The notes below the pieces were generated by a model. The model was given only the letters and a program-made list of their open reading frames with translations. It made no database searches and was not told the DNA's origin. Source: CAWGLW01 sp963823525 (GTDB lineage Bacteria; Pseudomonadota; Gammaproteobacteria; Steroidobacterales; Steroidobacteraceae). Taken from it: DNA of 64,000 nucleotides. Every line of letters begins with the position of its first letter. Position 1 is the stretch's first letter. Shown here piece after piece: positions 43,208-52,863 of this stretch. Location of the stretch: the NCBI GenBank assembly GCA_963823525.1, contig CAWGLW010000006.1:248001-312000 (forward strand). Direction: 5' to 3'. The position numbers and the translations under genes were made by a program.

Positions 43208-46200
43208 ATGTCCAGAAAGGCAAGAATAACCCGCGACCCATTCCGAGCGAGGCGCTCCATGATCAGCTTCACACGTTTCAGCATCGTTTCGATTTGCGCG
43301 GGCATGGCATTCGCGGCAGGCCTCTCCGCGCCACGGGTCGAAGCCAGCGACATCGAGGTCTTCTTCAGTACGCCGACGACGAGCAGCGCCAAGCCCAACG
43401 TGCTGTTTATCCTCGACACCTCGCAATCGATGTTCACCAAGGAACCCGCGGCCGAGAACCCATACGACCCGAGCGTGGATTACGACGGCATCTGCGAGGA
43501 TGACAAGTACTACTGGACCAGCAGTACCGGAGGCACCCCCGACTGCGGCAGCGGGTGGGCCGAGGTCACTGACACCGAATTTGCCTGCCCGAGCTGGCGG
43601 GCCTCGGTGGACGCCAACGGCTATGCCACGGTGAGTCCATCGCGAGTCGCACAATATGACGGCAGCAAGTGGGTCGCGCTTTCGACTTATCCGAACCAGC
43701 GGGACTATCCGATTGCCTGCGAAGGCGACACGACGCCGGACCCGATCGTCAACTGGGGGGCAAAAAACAAGGGAAAGCCCATCTACCCGGCCGAGGCCCA
43801 TACCTTTTATTCCGGCCGCTGGCTGAACTGGTTCAATGACAAGGGCGGCCTGAAGTACCGTATCGATATCGTTCGCGAAGCCGTCGGCCGGCTGATTACG
43901 AATACCCAGGGCATCAAGGTCGGCCTGATGCGCTACGGCTACGACGGCGACCGGATTTTCGAAACCACACCGAACACGGCCACGGCCTGCGCCGTGCTGC
44001 AGGACGGCGTCGAAGGCAGCCGCTCCAGCAACGGCGCACCGGTGGTCTTCCCGGTGACCGACCTCGACGCCGCGGCAGTGCCGGGCTTCATCGGCGGCAG
44101 CGTTCGTGAACAGATCCGCTATCAGCTCGGCATCGACTCCAGCAACCAGCCGCTGGGCTGGACCGTCAACGCGAGCCTGGACCAGGCGGACCAGCCCTTC
44201 CAGGTCGTTCGGGGTAACGGCCCGGATTGCGGCGGCAATGCGACGATCCCGCTGATGACACCGGGCGGGCGATCGCCGATCGGCGGGGCGATGTACGAAT
44301 CGTACCTCTACTACAGTGGCTCGGAGTGGTCACAGAAGTACGGCAAACAGGCCGACCTCGGCGCGGGCTACAGCTATCCCAGCGTGGAGCAGTCGCGGCT
44401 GCCGAACAGTGAGACATACAAGAGCCCGATCGTTGACGACTGTGCCAAGAATTTCATCATCCTGCTTTCCGATGGAACGACCGAACAGGACAACGACGTC
44501 GATGGACCGATTTCGAGCTTGCCTAACTTTGAACAGATCACGGGCAGCAAGTCCTGCGATGCGGATCTCGATCCGCCGACAAATGACAAGTACTGGGCCG
44601 ACAATGGTGTGGACTGGACGCCGCCGCCGTCACAGTGCGTCGACGATGCCGCCGAGCTCATGTTTGAAACCGACATGGACGGCAATCCGGACAATGGCAT
44701 CCAGAATGTCATCACCTACACGATCGGCTTCGCACTGGGCAGAGATCCGCTGGCCAATGCGGCACGCACGCTGCTGAGCCAGACCGCCACGCGTGGTGGC
44801 GGCAGTTTCCTGGAAGCCGGCAGTGCGCAGGAACTCGAGGACGTGCTGGGCCAGGTCGTCCGCTCGATCCTGACCGAAAACACGTCGTTCAGCGCGCCGG
44901 CCGTGACGGTCAACGCTTTCAACCGCACCCAGAACCTCAACGACCTTTACATGTCGCTGTTCCGGCCGGCGTTCAACTATGCCTGGACCGGTAACATCAA
45001 GAAATACCAGCTTGATCCGATCGACGGCGACATTCTCGATGCGACGGGCAATCCCGCCGTCGACCCGGCCAGCGGATTCTTCCTGAAGGCCTCGCGCAGC
45101 GTCTGGTCAGCCGCAACGGATGGCGATGACATTGCGCTTGGCGGTGCAGCCAGCCAGCTGAAATCGTACTCGACGCGGACTTTCCTGACCGAGCCGGCCA
45201 GCGGCCCGAACCCGGTCGACCTCGATTCGGTCGGACTCATCGACGCCGATGTCGGCATACAGACCGGTGACTACCTCGTACCGGCGGTCGCGAGCTCCGG
45301 TGCCCTGACGGCCGATGATCTCGTCGCCTGGTTCTACGGAAAGGACATCGGCGATGAGAACGGCAACTCCATCACGGCCGAAACACGCCAGGCAATGGGC
45401 GATCCACTGCACGCCAAGCCCGTCACGGTGGTCTATGGCGGCACGGCGGCCAGCCCGAACCTGAACGATGCGGCGCTCTTTGCCGTGACCAATGACGGCG
45501 TGCTGCACGCGATTGATCCGGGTAGCGGCGTTGATTTCTGGAGTTTCGTGCCGCGCGACCAACTGGCCCGAATGCGCGACCTCTACTACAACGCGAAACT
45601 CAGCGACCCGGAGGACCGTGGCTACGGGCTGGACGGCGACATCAGCGTTCTGCGCATCGACCTGAACCGCAACGGTATCGTTGAGCCCACCGTCACTCAG
45701 GACCTCAATGCCGACAATGACACCACCGACTTTGGCGAAAAGGAAGGCGTGTACCTGTTCATGGGCCAGCGTCGCGGCGGCTCAAAATACATGGCCTTTG
45801 ACGTCAGTAACAAGAATTCACCGAAGCACATGTGGACGAGCAGTTACCCGCTGGGCGGACAGTCGTGGTCGACACCGCAGCCGGCCCGGGTGCGCATCGG
45901 CTCGGCCTACAAGTGGGTCCTGTTCTTCGGCGGCGGCTATGACACGACGCAGGATCAGCAGCCCTACGCGACCGATTCCGTGGGCCGCGGCCTGTACATG
46001 GTCGATGCGCAGACGGGAACGCTGCTCTGGCGCGCCGGCCCCGACGGCGGCGCGGACCTCCAGCTTGCCGGCATGACACATTCCTCACCGGCCAATGTCC
46101 GTGTCTTCGACCTGACCGGTGACGGGTTTGACGACCGGCTCTACATGTCCGACCTCGGCGGGCGCATCTGGCGATTCGATATCTTCAATGGCAAGCCGGT

Positions 46201-47014
46201 CGCCGCGGCCGAGGGGGCTCGCCTGATGGAGGGCGGCCTGATCGCCTCGCTCGGCAACGCCGGCGACGCCACGCCTGCGGCGGCCAATACGATCCGCTTC
46301 TTCTACTCACCCGATCCGGCGCTGATTACCAAGCCCGGCCCCAACTACATCAACATCGCGATCGGCTCGGGCCACCGCGAGCTGCCGGCCAGCGACCTGA
46401 CCTCGGTCAACTGGTTCTTCAGCGTGCGGGATTTCAACGTGTACACGCAGATGCGCAGCAGCTGGTACCAGAACGATTGCAGCACTTCGACAACCCCGTG
46501 CCACGAGATACTTGATGAAGATGACCTGGAGGACCTGACGAGCACGGTCGGGCTGGCAGCGGAAACGGCCGTGCCGGTTGCAACCGCATCGCCCGGCTGG
46601 AAAATCCAGCTCGGTGTCTCGGGCGAGAAGGCACTGTCGGAGTCGCGTACGTTCCAGGACAAGGTGTACTTCACCACCTACGCACCTGAAACGATCACCA
46701 GTGTATCGGTGGCCTGCGGAACCGCGTTCGGGCAGAACCGCCTGTACGTCGTCAACGCACAGGATGCGCGGCCGGTGAATAACTACGACGCACAGGTCGG
46801 CGAGTCAGCGGCCGACCGCAGCAAGAAGCTGGCCCAGGGCAGCATCGCTCCGGAGGTCGTGTTCGTCTTCCCGACGCCGCCGGTCGATCCCAACGACCCG
46901 AACGCGCCTCAACCCTCGGTTCCTCCGGTCTGCCTGGTGGGCCTGGAAAACTGCGGATCGGGCATTCTTAACCCGCCGGTGCGGACCTACTGGTGGCAGC
47001 ATGGCAGTAACTGA
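43208..47014 (+). CDS. pilY1: type IV pilus tip adhesin/assembly factor PilY1
   Basis: A 1268-aa secreted protein. Signal peptide in the first 47 residues (hydrophobic ISFTRFSIVSICAGMAFAAG, cleavage likely after VEA). VWA-like N-terminal domain with MIDAS motif LFILDTSQSMF near residue 70. C-terminal PilY1 beta-propeller starting near the SPNLNDAALFAVTNDGVLHA segment. A calcium-loop-like region lies at DLNRNGIVEPTVTQDLNADN. A Pro-rich tail ends with two Cys. PilY1 sits at the pilus tip, promotes extension, and acts in adhesion and surface sensing. ATG 43259 is an alternative start. Followed by pilE. Confidence 0.93.
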   Translation: MSRKARITRDPFRARRSMISFTRFSIVSICAGMAFAAGLSAPRVEASDIEVFFSTPTTSSAKPNVLFILDTSQSMFTKEPAAENPYDPSVDYDGICEDDKYYWTSSTGGTPDCGSGWAEVTDTEFACPSWRASVDANGYATVSPSRVAQYDGSKWVALSTYPNQRDYPIACEGDTTPDPIVNWGAKNKGKPIYPAEAHTFYSGRWLNWFNDKGGLKYRIDIVREAVGRLITNTQGIKVGLMRYGYDGDRIFETTPNTATACAVLQDGVEGSRSSNGAPVVFPVTDLDAAAVPGFIGGSVREQIRYQLGIDSSNQPLGWTVNASLDQADQPFQVVRGNGPDCGGNATIPLMTPGGRSPIGGAMYESYLYYSGSEWSQKYGKQADLGAGYSYPSVEQSRLPNSETYKSPIVDDCAKNFIILLSDGTTEQDNDVDGPISSLPNFEQITGSKSCDADLDPPTNDKYWADNGVDWTPPPSQCVDDAAELMFETDMDGNPDNGIQNVITYTIGFALGRDPLANAARTLLSQTATRGGGSFLEAGSAQELEDVLGQVVRSILTENTSFSAPAVTVNAFNRTQNLNDLYMSLFRPAFNYAWTGNIKKYQLDPIDGDILDATGNPAVDPASGFFLKASRSVWSAATDGDDIALGGAASQLKSYSTRTFLTEPASGPNPVDLDSVGLIDADVGIQTGDYLVPAVASSGALTADDLVAWFYGKDIGDENGNSITAETRQAMGDPLHAKPVTVVYGGTAASPNLNDAALFAVTNDGVLHAIDPGSGVDFWSFVPRDQLARMRDLYYNAKLSDPEDRGYGLDGDISVLRIDLNRNGIVEPTVTQDLNADNDTTDFGEKEGVYLFMGQRRGGSKYMAFDVSNKNSPKHMWTSSYPLGGQSWSTPQPARVRIGSAYKWVLFFGGGYDTTQDQQPYATDSVGRGLYMVDAQTGTLLWRAGPDGGADLQLAGMTHSSPANVRVFDLTGDGFDDRLYMSDLGGRIWRFDIFNGKPVAAAEGARLMEGGLIASLGNAGDATPAAANTIRFFYSPDPALITKPGPNYINIAIGSGHRELPASDLTSVNWFFSVRDFNVYTQMRSSWYQNDCSTSTTPCHEILDEDDLEDLTSTVGLAAETAVPVATASPGWKIQLGVSGEKALSESRTFQDKVYFTTYAPETITSVSVACGTAFGQNRLYVVNAQDARPVNNYDAQVGESAADRSKKLAQGSIAPEVVFVFPTPPVDPNDPNAPQPSVPPVCLVGLENCGSGILNPPVRTYWWQHGSN

Positions 47015-47075
47015 TCGACGCGCGACGGCGACCGGGCGGGCCGCCGTCGCGTTCTGTGATCGTGGAGCTCAGCGA

Positions 47076-47489
47076 ATGAAGCGCAAGTCCAGCGGCGTTA
47101 CCCTGATCGAACTGATCATCGTAATCATCGTGGTCGGCATCCTCGCGGCCATCGCGATACCGAGCTATCGGCAATACGTGCTGCGCTCCCACCGCGCGGA
47201 AGGAAAAACAGCCTTGCTCAATCTGGCCGCGGCACAGGAAAAGTTCTACTTGCAGAACAACACCTACGCGACCAACGCCCTGTTGACAACCGCACCACCG
47301 GCGGGCCTGGGCTTCAACGCCACGACGAAGAACGGTTGGTACACGCTGTCGATTACCGGTGGGGACACGACCGGGTATACCGCGACCGCGACCGCGACGG
47401 GCGCTCAGGCTGCTGATTCGACCTGCGCGACGCTGACAGTGAACCAGGTGGGCGTGAGGACCGCAACGACGGCCTCGTGCTGGCCGTGA
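47076..47489 (+). CDS. pilE: PilE-like type IV pilin
   Basis: 137 aa. Leader MKRKSSG, then VTLIELIIVIIVVGILAAIA, with Glu at +5 but Val instead of Phe at +1. PilE family segment PSYRQYVLRSHRAEGKTALLNLAAAQEKFY, written here in parts, and a C-terminal Cys pair (DSTCATL ... ASCWP) for the D-region disulfide. GGAG ribosome site before the ATG. In P. aeruginosa the equivalent gene is a minor pilin. Whether it is major or minor here cannot be told. Converges on ispH with 4 bp between stops. Confidence 0.92.
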   Translation: MKRKSSGVTLIELIIVIIVVGILAAIAIPSYRQYVLRSHRAEGKTALLNLAAAQEKFYLQNNTYATNALLTTAPPAGLGFNATTKNGWYTLSITGGDTTGYTATATATGAQAADSTCATLTVNQVGVRTATTASCWP

Positions 47490-47493
47490 TCGC

Positions 47494-48471
47494 CTAAACA
47501 GGGTCAGTATCACTACGGCCCGGCTGCGCCGTGCGCGTCCTGCGCAACTCCCGCGGCAGCGCAAATACGACGTTTTCCTGGCGCCCCTGCACTTCGTCCG
47601 CGCCCTCCCCGCCCCATTCGCGCAGGCGATCGACGACGCGCGTGACCAGCAACTCGGGCGCCGAGGCGCCGGCCGTGACGCCCACGGCCCGCTTGTTCTC
47701 GAACCACGACGACTGAAGATCTTCCGGACCGTCAACCAGGTAGCCCGGAATGCCGGCCTTTTCAGCGATTTCGCGCAGGCGATTTGAATTCGAACTGGTG
47801 CGCGAGCCGACAACAATGATCACGTCGCACCGGGAAACGAGCGTCTTGACTGCGTCCTGGCGATTCTGTGTCGCGTAGCAGATGTCTTCCTTGCGCGGTG
47901 TAATCAACGTCGGGAAGCGCCGCTTGAGCGCATCGAGCACCTCGGCCGTGTCATCCACGGAGAGCGTCGTCTGTGTCACCACGCCGACCCGTGACGGGTC
48001 GCGGACATCGAGCCGCTGCACGTCCCCGGCGTCCTCGACCAGTGAAATCCGTCCGCCGTGCGTATCGTCGAACTGGCCCATCGTACCTTCGACTTCCGGG
48101 TGGCCCTGGTGTCCGATCAGGATCACGTCACGGCCTTCACGACCGTAGCGCGACACCTCCATGTGTACCTTCGTCACCAGTGGACAGGTGGCGTCGAACA
48201 CGCGCAGCTCACGTCGGCGTGCCTCTTCCTGCACGGCCTTGGAGACGCCGTGCGCGCTGAAGATCACCGTCGAGTCGTCCGGGACCGCATCGAGTTCCTC
48301 GACGAACACCGCGCCGAGCGCTCGCAGCCGGTCCACGACGAACCGGTTGTGAACAACTTCATGCCTCACGTAAATCGGCGCCCCGAACTGCTCGATCGCG
48401 TGTTCGACGATGTCAATCGCCCGATCGACCCCGGCGCAGAAGCCTCGTGGATTGGCGAGCAGGATCTTCAC
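47494..48471 (-). CDS. ispH: 4-hydroxy-3-methylbut-2-enyl diphosphate reductase
   Basis: 325 aa. Last enzyme of the MEP isoprenoid pathway, making IPP and DMAPP through a [4Fe-4S] cluster. The three cluster cysteines are in NPRGFCAGVDRA, DATCPLVTKVH and DICYATQNRQ; the substrate segments HEVVHN and HGVSKAV are intact. Start GTG 48471 overlaps the lspA stop (GTGA). The frame is open upstream inside lspA, but homology starts at VKILLANPRGF. Conserved neighbour of lspA-ileS and of the pilin cluster. Confidence 0.96.
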   Translation of the reverse strand: MKILLANPRGFCAGVDRAIDIVEHAIEQFGAPIYVRHEVVHNRFVVDRLRALGAVFVEELDAVPDDSTVIFSAHGVSKAVQEEARRRELRVFDATCPLVTKVHMEVSRYGREGRDVILIGHQGHPEVEGTMGQFDDTHGGRISLVEDAGDVQRLDVRDPSRVGVVTQTTLSVDDTAEVLDALKRRFPTLITPRKEDICYATQNRQDAVKTLVSRCDVIIVVGSRTSSNSNRLREIAEKAGIPGYLVDGPEDLQSSWFENKRAVGVTAGASAPELLVTRVVDRLREWGGEGADEVQGRQENVVFALPRELRRTRTAQPGRSDTDPV

Positions 48472-49022
48472 GTTTTCGCAACCCCGCGATCGCGCAGCGC
48501 ATCGAGAATCAGCAGGGCGGCGCCGATCGTGATCGCGCTGTCCGCCACATTGAACGCTGGAAAATAGGCGTCGCCCCAATGGGCGTGGATGAAGTCGATG
48601 ACATAGCCGTGCGCGATGCGGTCAATCAGGTTACCCACCGCGCCGCCAAGCACGAGCGCAAGCGCAACTGGCAGGAGCTTGTCTCCGCGTGGCAGGCGCC
48701 AGATCCAGACCACGAGCATGGCACTGACCGTGACCGCCAGACCGATGAAGAACCAGCGTTGCCAGCCGCTGGCACCGGCCAGCAGGCTGAAGGCGGCCCC
48801 GGTGTTGTGCAGCTGGGTGAAGTTGAGCACTGGCAGAACCTCGATGCGCTCGTAGAGATCGATAAACCGCGTCACGAGGAACTTCGTCGCCTGGTCCAGC
48901 GCGATGACGGAGACCGATAACCAGAGCCAGGCCGCAGGGTGCGTGCGCTGCGTGGCGACCGGCGGCGGTGCGGGCACATCGGCAGACGGATCGGTCACAT
49001 TCACCTCTGGCTGCTCCATCAT
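48468..49022 (-). CDS. lspA: lipoprotein signal peptidase
   Basis: 184 aa. Four-helix aspartyl peptidase of the inner membrane that cleaves prolipoprotein signal peptides. Catalytic Asp residues are in GNLIDRIAHGYVIDFI and FNVADSAITIGA. The family N-terminal motif is ALDQATKFLVTRF. A Pro-rich cytoplasmic leader of about 30 aa precedes the first helix. The ATG at 49022 overlaps the ileS stop by 1 bp (TGATG). No fkpB lies between lspA and ispH. Confidence 0.96.
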   Translation of the reverse strand: MMEQPEVNVTDPSADVPAPPPVATQRTHPAAWLWLSVSVIALDQATKFLVTRFIDLYERIEVLPVLNFTQLHNTGAAFSLLAGASGWQRWFFIGLAVTVSAMLVVWIWRLPRGDKLLPVALALVLGGAVGNLIDRIAHGYVIDFIHAHWGDAYFPAFNVADSAITIGAALLILDALRDRGVAKT

Positions 49023-51844
49023 CAGGCGTAACGCCGTGTTTCGCCCGGGCCGTCGATGTTCAGGACGCAGCGTCCACACAACTCGGGATGGTCCGCGATA
49101 AGACCGACGTCGGGCCGCTTGTGCCAGCAACGCACACATTTTGCTGCAGCCGACGGATGCGCGCTGATCCACAGGCCCGACACATTGTCACTGTCGACCT
49201 GCACGGCATCGGCGGGCCGATCCTCGGCGCGGTGCACACGCGCCTCGGACGTGATCAGTACAAAGCGCAGTTCCTCGCCAAGCGCATCGAGCGCGCTGCG
49301 CAGCGCCGGCTCGCAATAGAGGTCGACTTCGGCATCGAGTGGCGCGCCAATCGCCTCGGTCATCCTGAGTTCTTCGAGCTTGCGCAGCACGGCCGCCCGT
49401 GCACCGAGCACTTTCGGCCAGTCGATCTCCCCCGCGGCGGCCGGGCATTCCGGCAGGGCCGCCCAGGTGGTGAAGAACACCGACTCCGGCCGCTCACCGG
49501 GCATGTTGAGGTTTATTTCCTCGGCCGTGAAAGACAGGATCGGCGCCAGCCAGCGCAGCATCGCCTCGGCAATCCAGTACATGGCCGTCTGGGCCGAACG
49601 GCGCGGCAACCCGGCGGCGGGCGTCGTGTACAGGCGATCCTTCAGCACGTCGAGGTAGAAGCCACCTAGGTCGACGATGCAGAAGTTATGCACCTTCTGG
49701 TAGATCAGGTGGAACTCGAAGTCCCGGTACGCCGCGGCGATCTCATCCTGTAACTGGCCGGTCCGCTGCAAGGCCCAGCGATCGAGTGCGATCATGGCCT
49801 CAACCGGCACGGCATCAGCGACCGGATCAAAGCCATCGAGGTTGCCAAGCAGGAACCTCGCGGTGTTGCGAATGCGCCGGTAAGAATCGGCCATGCGCTT
49901 GAGGATTTCATCGGAGACGCTGATCTCTGCGGCGTAGTCGGTGGCGGCCACCCAGAGCCTGAGGATGTCTGCACCGAGCGTGTTCATCACGGTCTGCGGC
50001 AGCACCACGTTGCCGAGCGACTTGGACATCTTGCGTCCCTGCTCGTCCACGGTGAACCCGTGCGTCAACACTGCCTTGTAAGGCGCGTAGCCGTGCTCCG
50101 CCACACAGGTCAGCAACGAGCTGTGGAACCAGCCGCGGTGCTGATCGGAGCCTTCCAGGTAGAGATCGGCGGGAATACGGACTTCGGGCCGCAACACCGA
50201 CACGCAGTGGTGCGACAGACCGGAATCCATCCACACGTCCATCGTGTCCTGCACTTTCTCGTATGCCTCGCCTTCCTCGCCCAGCAACTCGCCCGGTTCG
50301 AGTTCAAACCAGGCGTCAATACCCTGCCGGGCGACGAGGTCGGCCACTTGCTCGATCAACTCCGGCGTGCGCGGATGGAGCTCGCCAGTCTCCTTGTGAG
50401 TAAACAGCGACAAGGGCACGCCCCAGCGGCGCTGGCGCGAAATACACCAGTCCGGGCGACTCTCGATCATGCTGAAGATCCGCTTCTCGCCCCACTGCGG
50501 GGTCCAGCTCACCTTGCGGATTTCTTCCAGCGCCGCCTTGCGCAGGCCGGCCTGCTCCATGCTGATGAACCACTGCGGCGTCGCGCGGAAAATCACCGGT
50601 GTCTTGTGCCGCCAGCAATGCGGGTAACTGTGCCGGTAGGCCTCGTGATGCAGCAGTGCGCCGCGCTCGCGCAGGACCTCCACGACGTGATCGTTCGCCT
50701 CGAACACCTGCTCGCCCGCAAACAGCGGGGTCGATGCAAGAAATCGGCCGTCACCGCCAACCGGGTTTTCAACGGGCAGGTCGTAGCGCCGGCCGACGAT
50801 GAAATCCTCCTGGCCGTGACCGGGAGCCGTGTGCACCGCACCGGTGCCGCTTTCGAGCGTGACGTGTTCGCCGAGTATCACCGGCACCGGGCGATCGTAA
50901 AACGGGTGCCGCAGAACCAGGCCTTCGAGCGCCGCGCCCTTGACTCGCCCGATTTCGCGGCTGCTCTCAATACCCGCTCGCGCCAGCACCGTCTCGACCA
51001 GGTCGCTGGCCAGTATGAGCACTTCCTCGCCGGCATCCGATGACACCTGCAACAGCGAGTAGTCGAAATCGGCGTGCACGGCGACGGCCTGGTTGGCCGG
51101 CAGCGTCCAGGGCGTCGTCGTCCAGATCACGATGTTGTTCGGCAACTCAGGCAGGTCCAGCCCGGGCACCCGGGCAGCAAGGTCCTCCCGGTCGGCGACC
51201 CCGAAACGCACATCGATCGACGGCGAGGTGCGGTCCTCGTACTCCACCTCGGCCTCGGCCAGCGCCGACCGGCAGGCGAAGCACCAGTGCACCGGCTTGA
51301 ACCCCTTGTAGAGATGCCCGTTACGAATGATCTGAGCAAAGGCGCGCAGCTGCTCCGCTTCGTAAGCGGGTTGCATCGTCAGGTACGGCCGATCCCAGTC
51401 GGCCATCACGCCGAGACGCTTGAAGTCCTCACGCTGGGCGTCGACCTGGCTCGCGGCAAACTCCCGGCAGGCCTGCCGGAATGCGCGGGCATCCAGTTCC
51501 CTCGCCTTACGCCCGCCTTTTTTCTCGACCTGGTGCTCGATCGGCAATCCGTGACAGTCCCATCCGGGCACGTAAGGCGCATCGAAACCGTCCAGCGTGC
51601 GCGCCTTGACGATGATGTCCTTGAGTATCTTGTTGACCGCGTGACCGATGTGGATTGCGCCGTTCGCATACGGTGGGCCGTCGTGCAGCACATAAAGTGG
51701 CCGGCCGCGGGCGATCTCGCGCAGCTTCTGGTACGTGCCTCGCTCTTCCCAGGCGGCCAGCATCTGCGGTTCGCGCCGGGCGAGATCGGCCTTCATCGGA
51801 AAGGCCGTCCGCGGCAGGTTGACGGTGTTCTTGTAGTCAGTCAT
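49022..51844 (-). CDS. ileS: isoleucine--tRNA ligase
   Basis: A 940-aa class I synthetase. HIGH motif in GPPYANGAIHIGHAVNK, KMSKS in GRKMSKSLGN, CP1 editing domain between them (including WTTTPWTLPANQAV), and a C-terminal zinc finger CVRCWHKRPDVG..CGRCVLN. The start is placed at ATG 51844 (TDYKNTVNLP), 12 codons inside the longest frame, because homology begins there. Co-directional with ribF and murJ upstream and lspA downstream. Confidence 0.97.
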   Translation of the reverse strand: MTDYKNTVNLPRTAFPMKADLARREPQMLAAWEERGTYQKLREIARGRPLYVLHDGPPYANGAIHIGHAVNKILKDIIVKARTLDGFDAPYVPGWDCHGLPIEHQVEKKGGRKARELDARAFRQACREFAASQVDAQREDFKRLGVMADWDRPYLTMQPAYEAEQLRAFAQIIRNGHLYKGFKPVHWCFACRSALAEAEVEYEDRTSPSIDVRFGVADREDLAARVPGLDLPELPNNIVIWTTTPWTLPANQAVAVHADFDYSLLQVSSDAGEEVLILASDLVETVLARAGIESSREIGRVKGAALEGLVLRHPFYDRPVPVILGEHVTLESGTGAVHTAPGHGQEDFIVGRRYDLPVENPVGGDGRFLASTPLFAGEQVFEANDHVVEVLRERGALLHHEAYRHSYPHCWRHKTPVIFRATPQWFISMEQAGLRKAALEEIRKVSWTPQWGEKRIFSMIESRPDWCISRQRRWGVPLSLFTHKETGELHPRTPELIEQVADLVARQGIDAWFELEPGELLGEEGEAYEKVQDTMDVWMDSGLSHHCVSVLRPEVRIPADLYLEGSDQHRGWFHSSLLTCVAEHGYAPYKAVLTHGFTVDEQGRKMSKSLGNVVLPQTVMNTLGADILRLWVAATDYAAEISVSDEILKRMADSYRRIRNTARFLLGNLDGFDPVADAVPVEAMIALDRWALQRTGQLQDEIAAAYRDFEFHLIYQKVHNFCIVDLGGFYLDVLKDRLYTTPAAGLPRRSAQTAMYWIAEAMLRWLAPILSFTAEEINLNMPGERPESVFFTTWAALPECPAAAGEIDWPKVLGARAAVLRKLEELRMTEAIGAPLDAEVDLYCEPALRSALDALGEELRFVLITSEARVHRAEDRPADAVQVDSDNVSGLWISAHPSAAAKCVRCWHKRPDVGLIADHPELCGRCVLNIDGPGETRRYA

Positions 51845-51929
51845 CGGCGCCCAGGCAGCGATCAGGGGTTGACCGCGCATAGTGAAGGATCGGGATCATT
51901 TTCTCCAGACTTGACGGCCTGGCAGACGG

Positions 51930-52863
51930 CTACGGACTTTCGAACAGTATGGCCCGCGCCGCGGCCGCATCAAGGTGCATCTGCTCGACCAGTCGCTCCA
52001 GCGATTCGAATCGCTGTTCGCTGCGCAGGCGGGCGATAAAATCGACGTCGAGGTGAGCGCCGTAGAGGTCGCCGGCGAAATCGAACAGGTGAACCTCCAG
52101 CAGAGGCTCGCCACTGCTGACCGTTGGCCGTGTCCCGAGGCTGGCGACCCCGGGCTGGCCGGCAAAGCCGGGCCCGGATACACGCACGGCAAAAATGCCC
52201 CACAAGGGAACGACGCGCCGGTGCAAAGCCAGGTTGGCCGTCGGGAATCCAAGCTCGCGCCCGAGCATGCGACCGCGACGCACGCGCCCCGCCATCCGGT
52301 AGGGTCGGCCGAGCAGCCGGGTGGCGCGCGCCAGGTCACCACGCCCGAGTGCCTCTCTGACCAGCGTGCTGCTGACGCGTTCGCCGTCGAGCTCGAAGGG
52401 CTCGACCTCGGTGACACTGAAAGCATGACGCGCACCGGCCTCGCGCAGCGTCCCGACGTTCCCCTCGCGAGCACGCGCAAAGCGAAAGTCGTGCCCGACG
52501 ATGATCTCGCGCACACCGAGCTGCGCAACGAGCAGGTCGTTAACGAACGACGATGCACTCACCGTCTGCATTTTCCGATCGAAGCGCAGGATCAGTAAGC
52601 GATCGACGCCGTACAGCTCCAGCGCACCGAGCTTTTCACGCAGGCGGGTCAATCGCGCGGGAGCCTCGTCACCGGCGAAGTACTCCAGCGGGCGTGGGCT
52701 CAAACGTAAGCACCGTGGCCGGCAAGTCCTGTTGACGCGCGGCCCGGCGCAACTCGCCCAGCATGTGCTGATGACCGAGGTGCACGCCATCGTAGTTACC
52801 GATGGTCAGTACACAGCCACGATGACGTGACCGCAGGTTATGACGGCCGCGGACCAGGTCCAT
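51930..52863 (-). CDS. ribF: bifunctional riboflavin kinase/FAD synthetase (apparent frameshift)
   Basis: The N-terminal 45 codons (start ATG 52863, then CVLTIGNYDGVHLGHQHML with the nucleotidyltransferase GNFDGVHxGH motif) are in one frame. From LEYFAGDEAPARL on, the protein continues in another. The total is 3n+1. Deleting one G from GGG at 52690-52692 gives FEPTPLEYFAGD and a 310-aa RibF, the normal length. The C-terminal riboflavin kinase domain has LGRPYRMAGRV, GFPTANL and the catalytic Glu region. RibF makes FMN and FAD and is essential, so a sequencing error is more likely than loss. The 5' end overlaps murJ by 26 bp. Confidence 0.88.
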
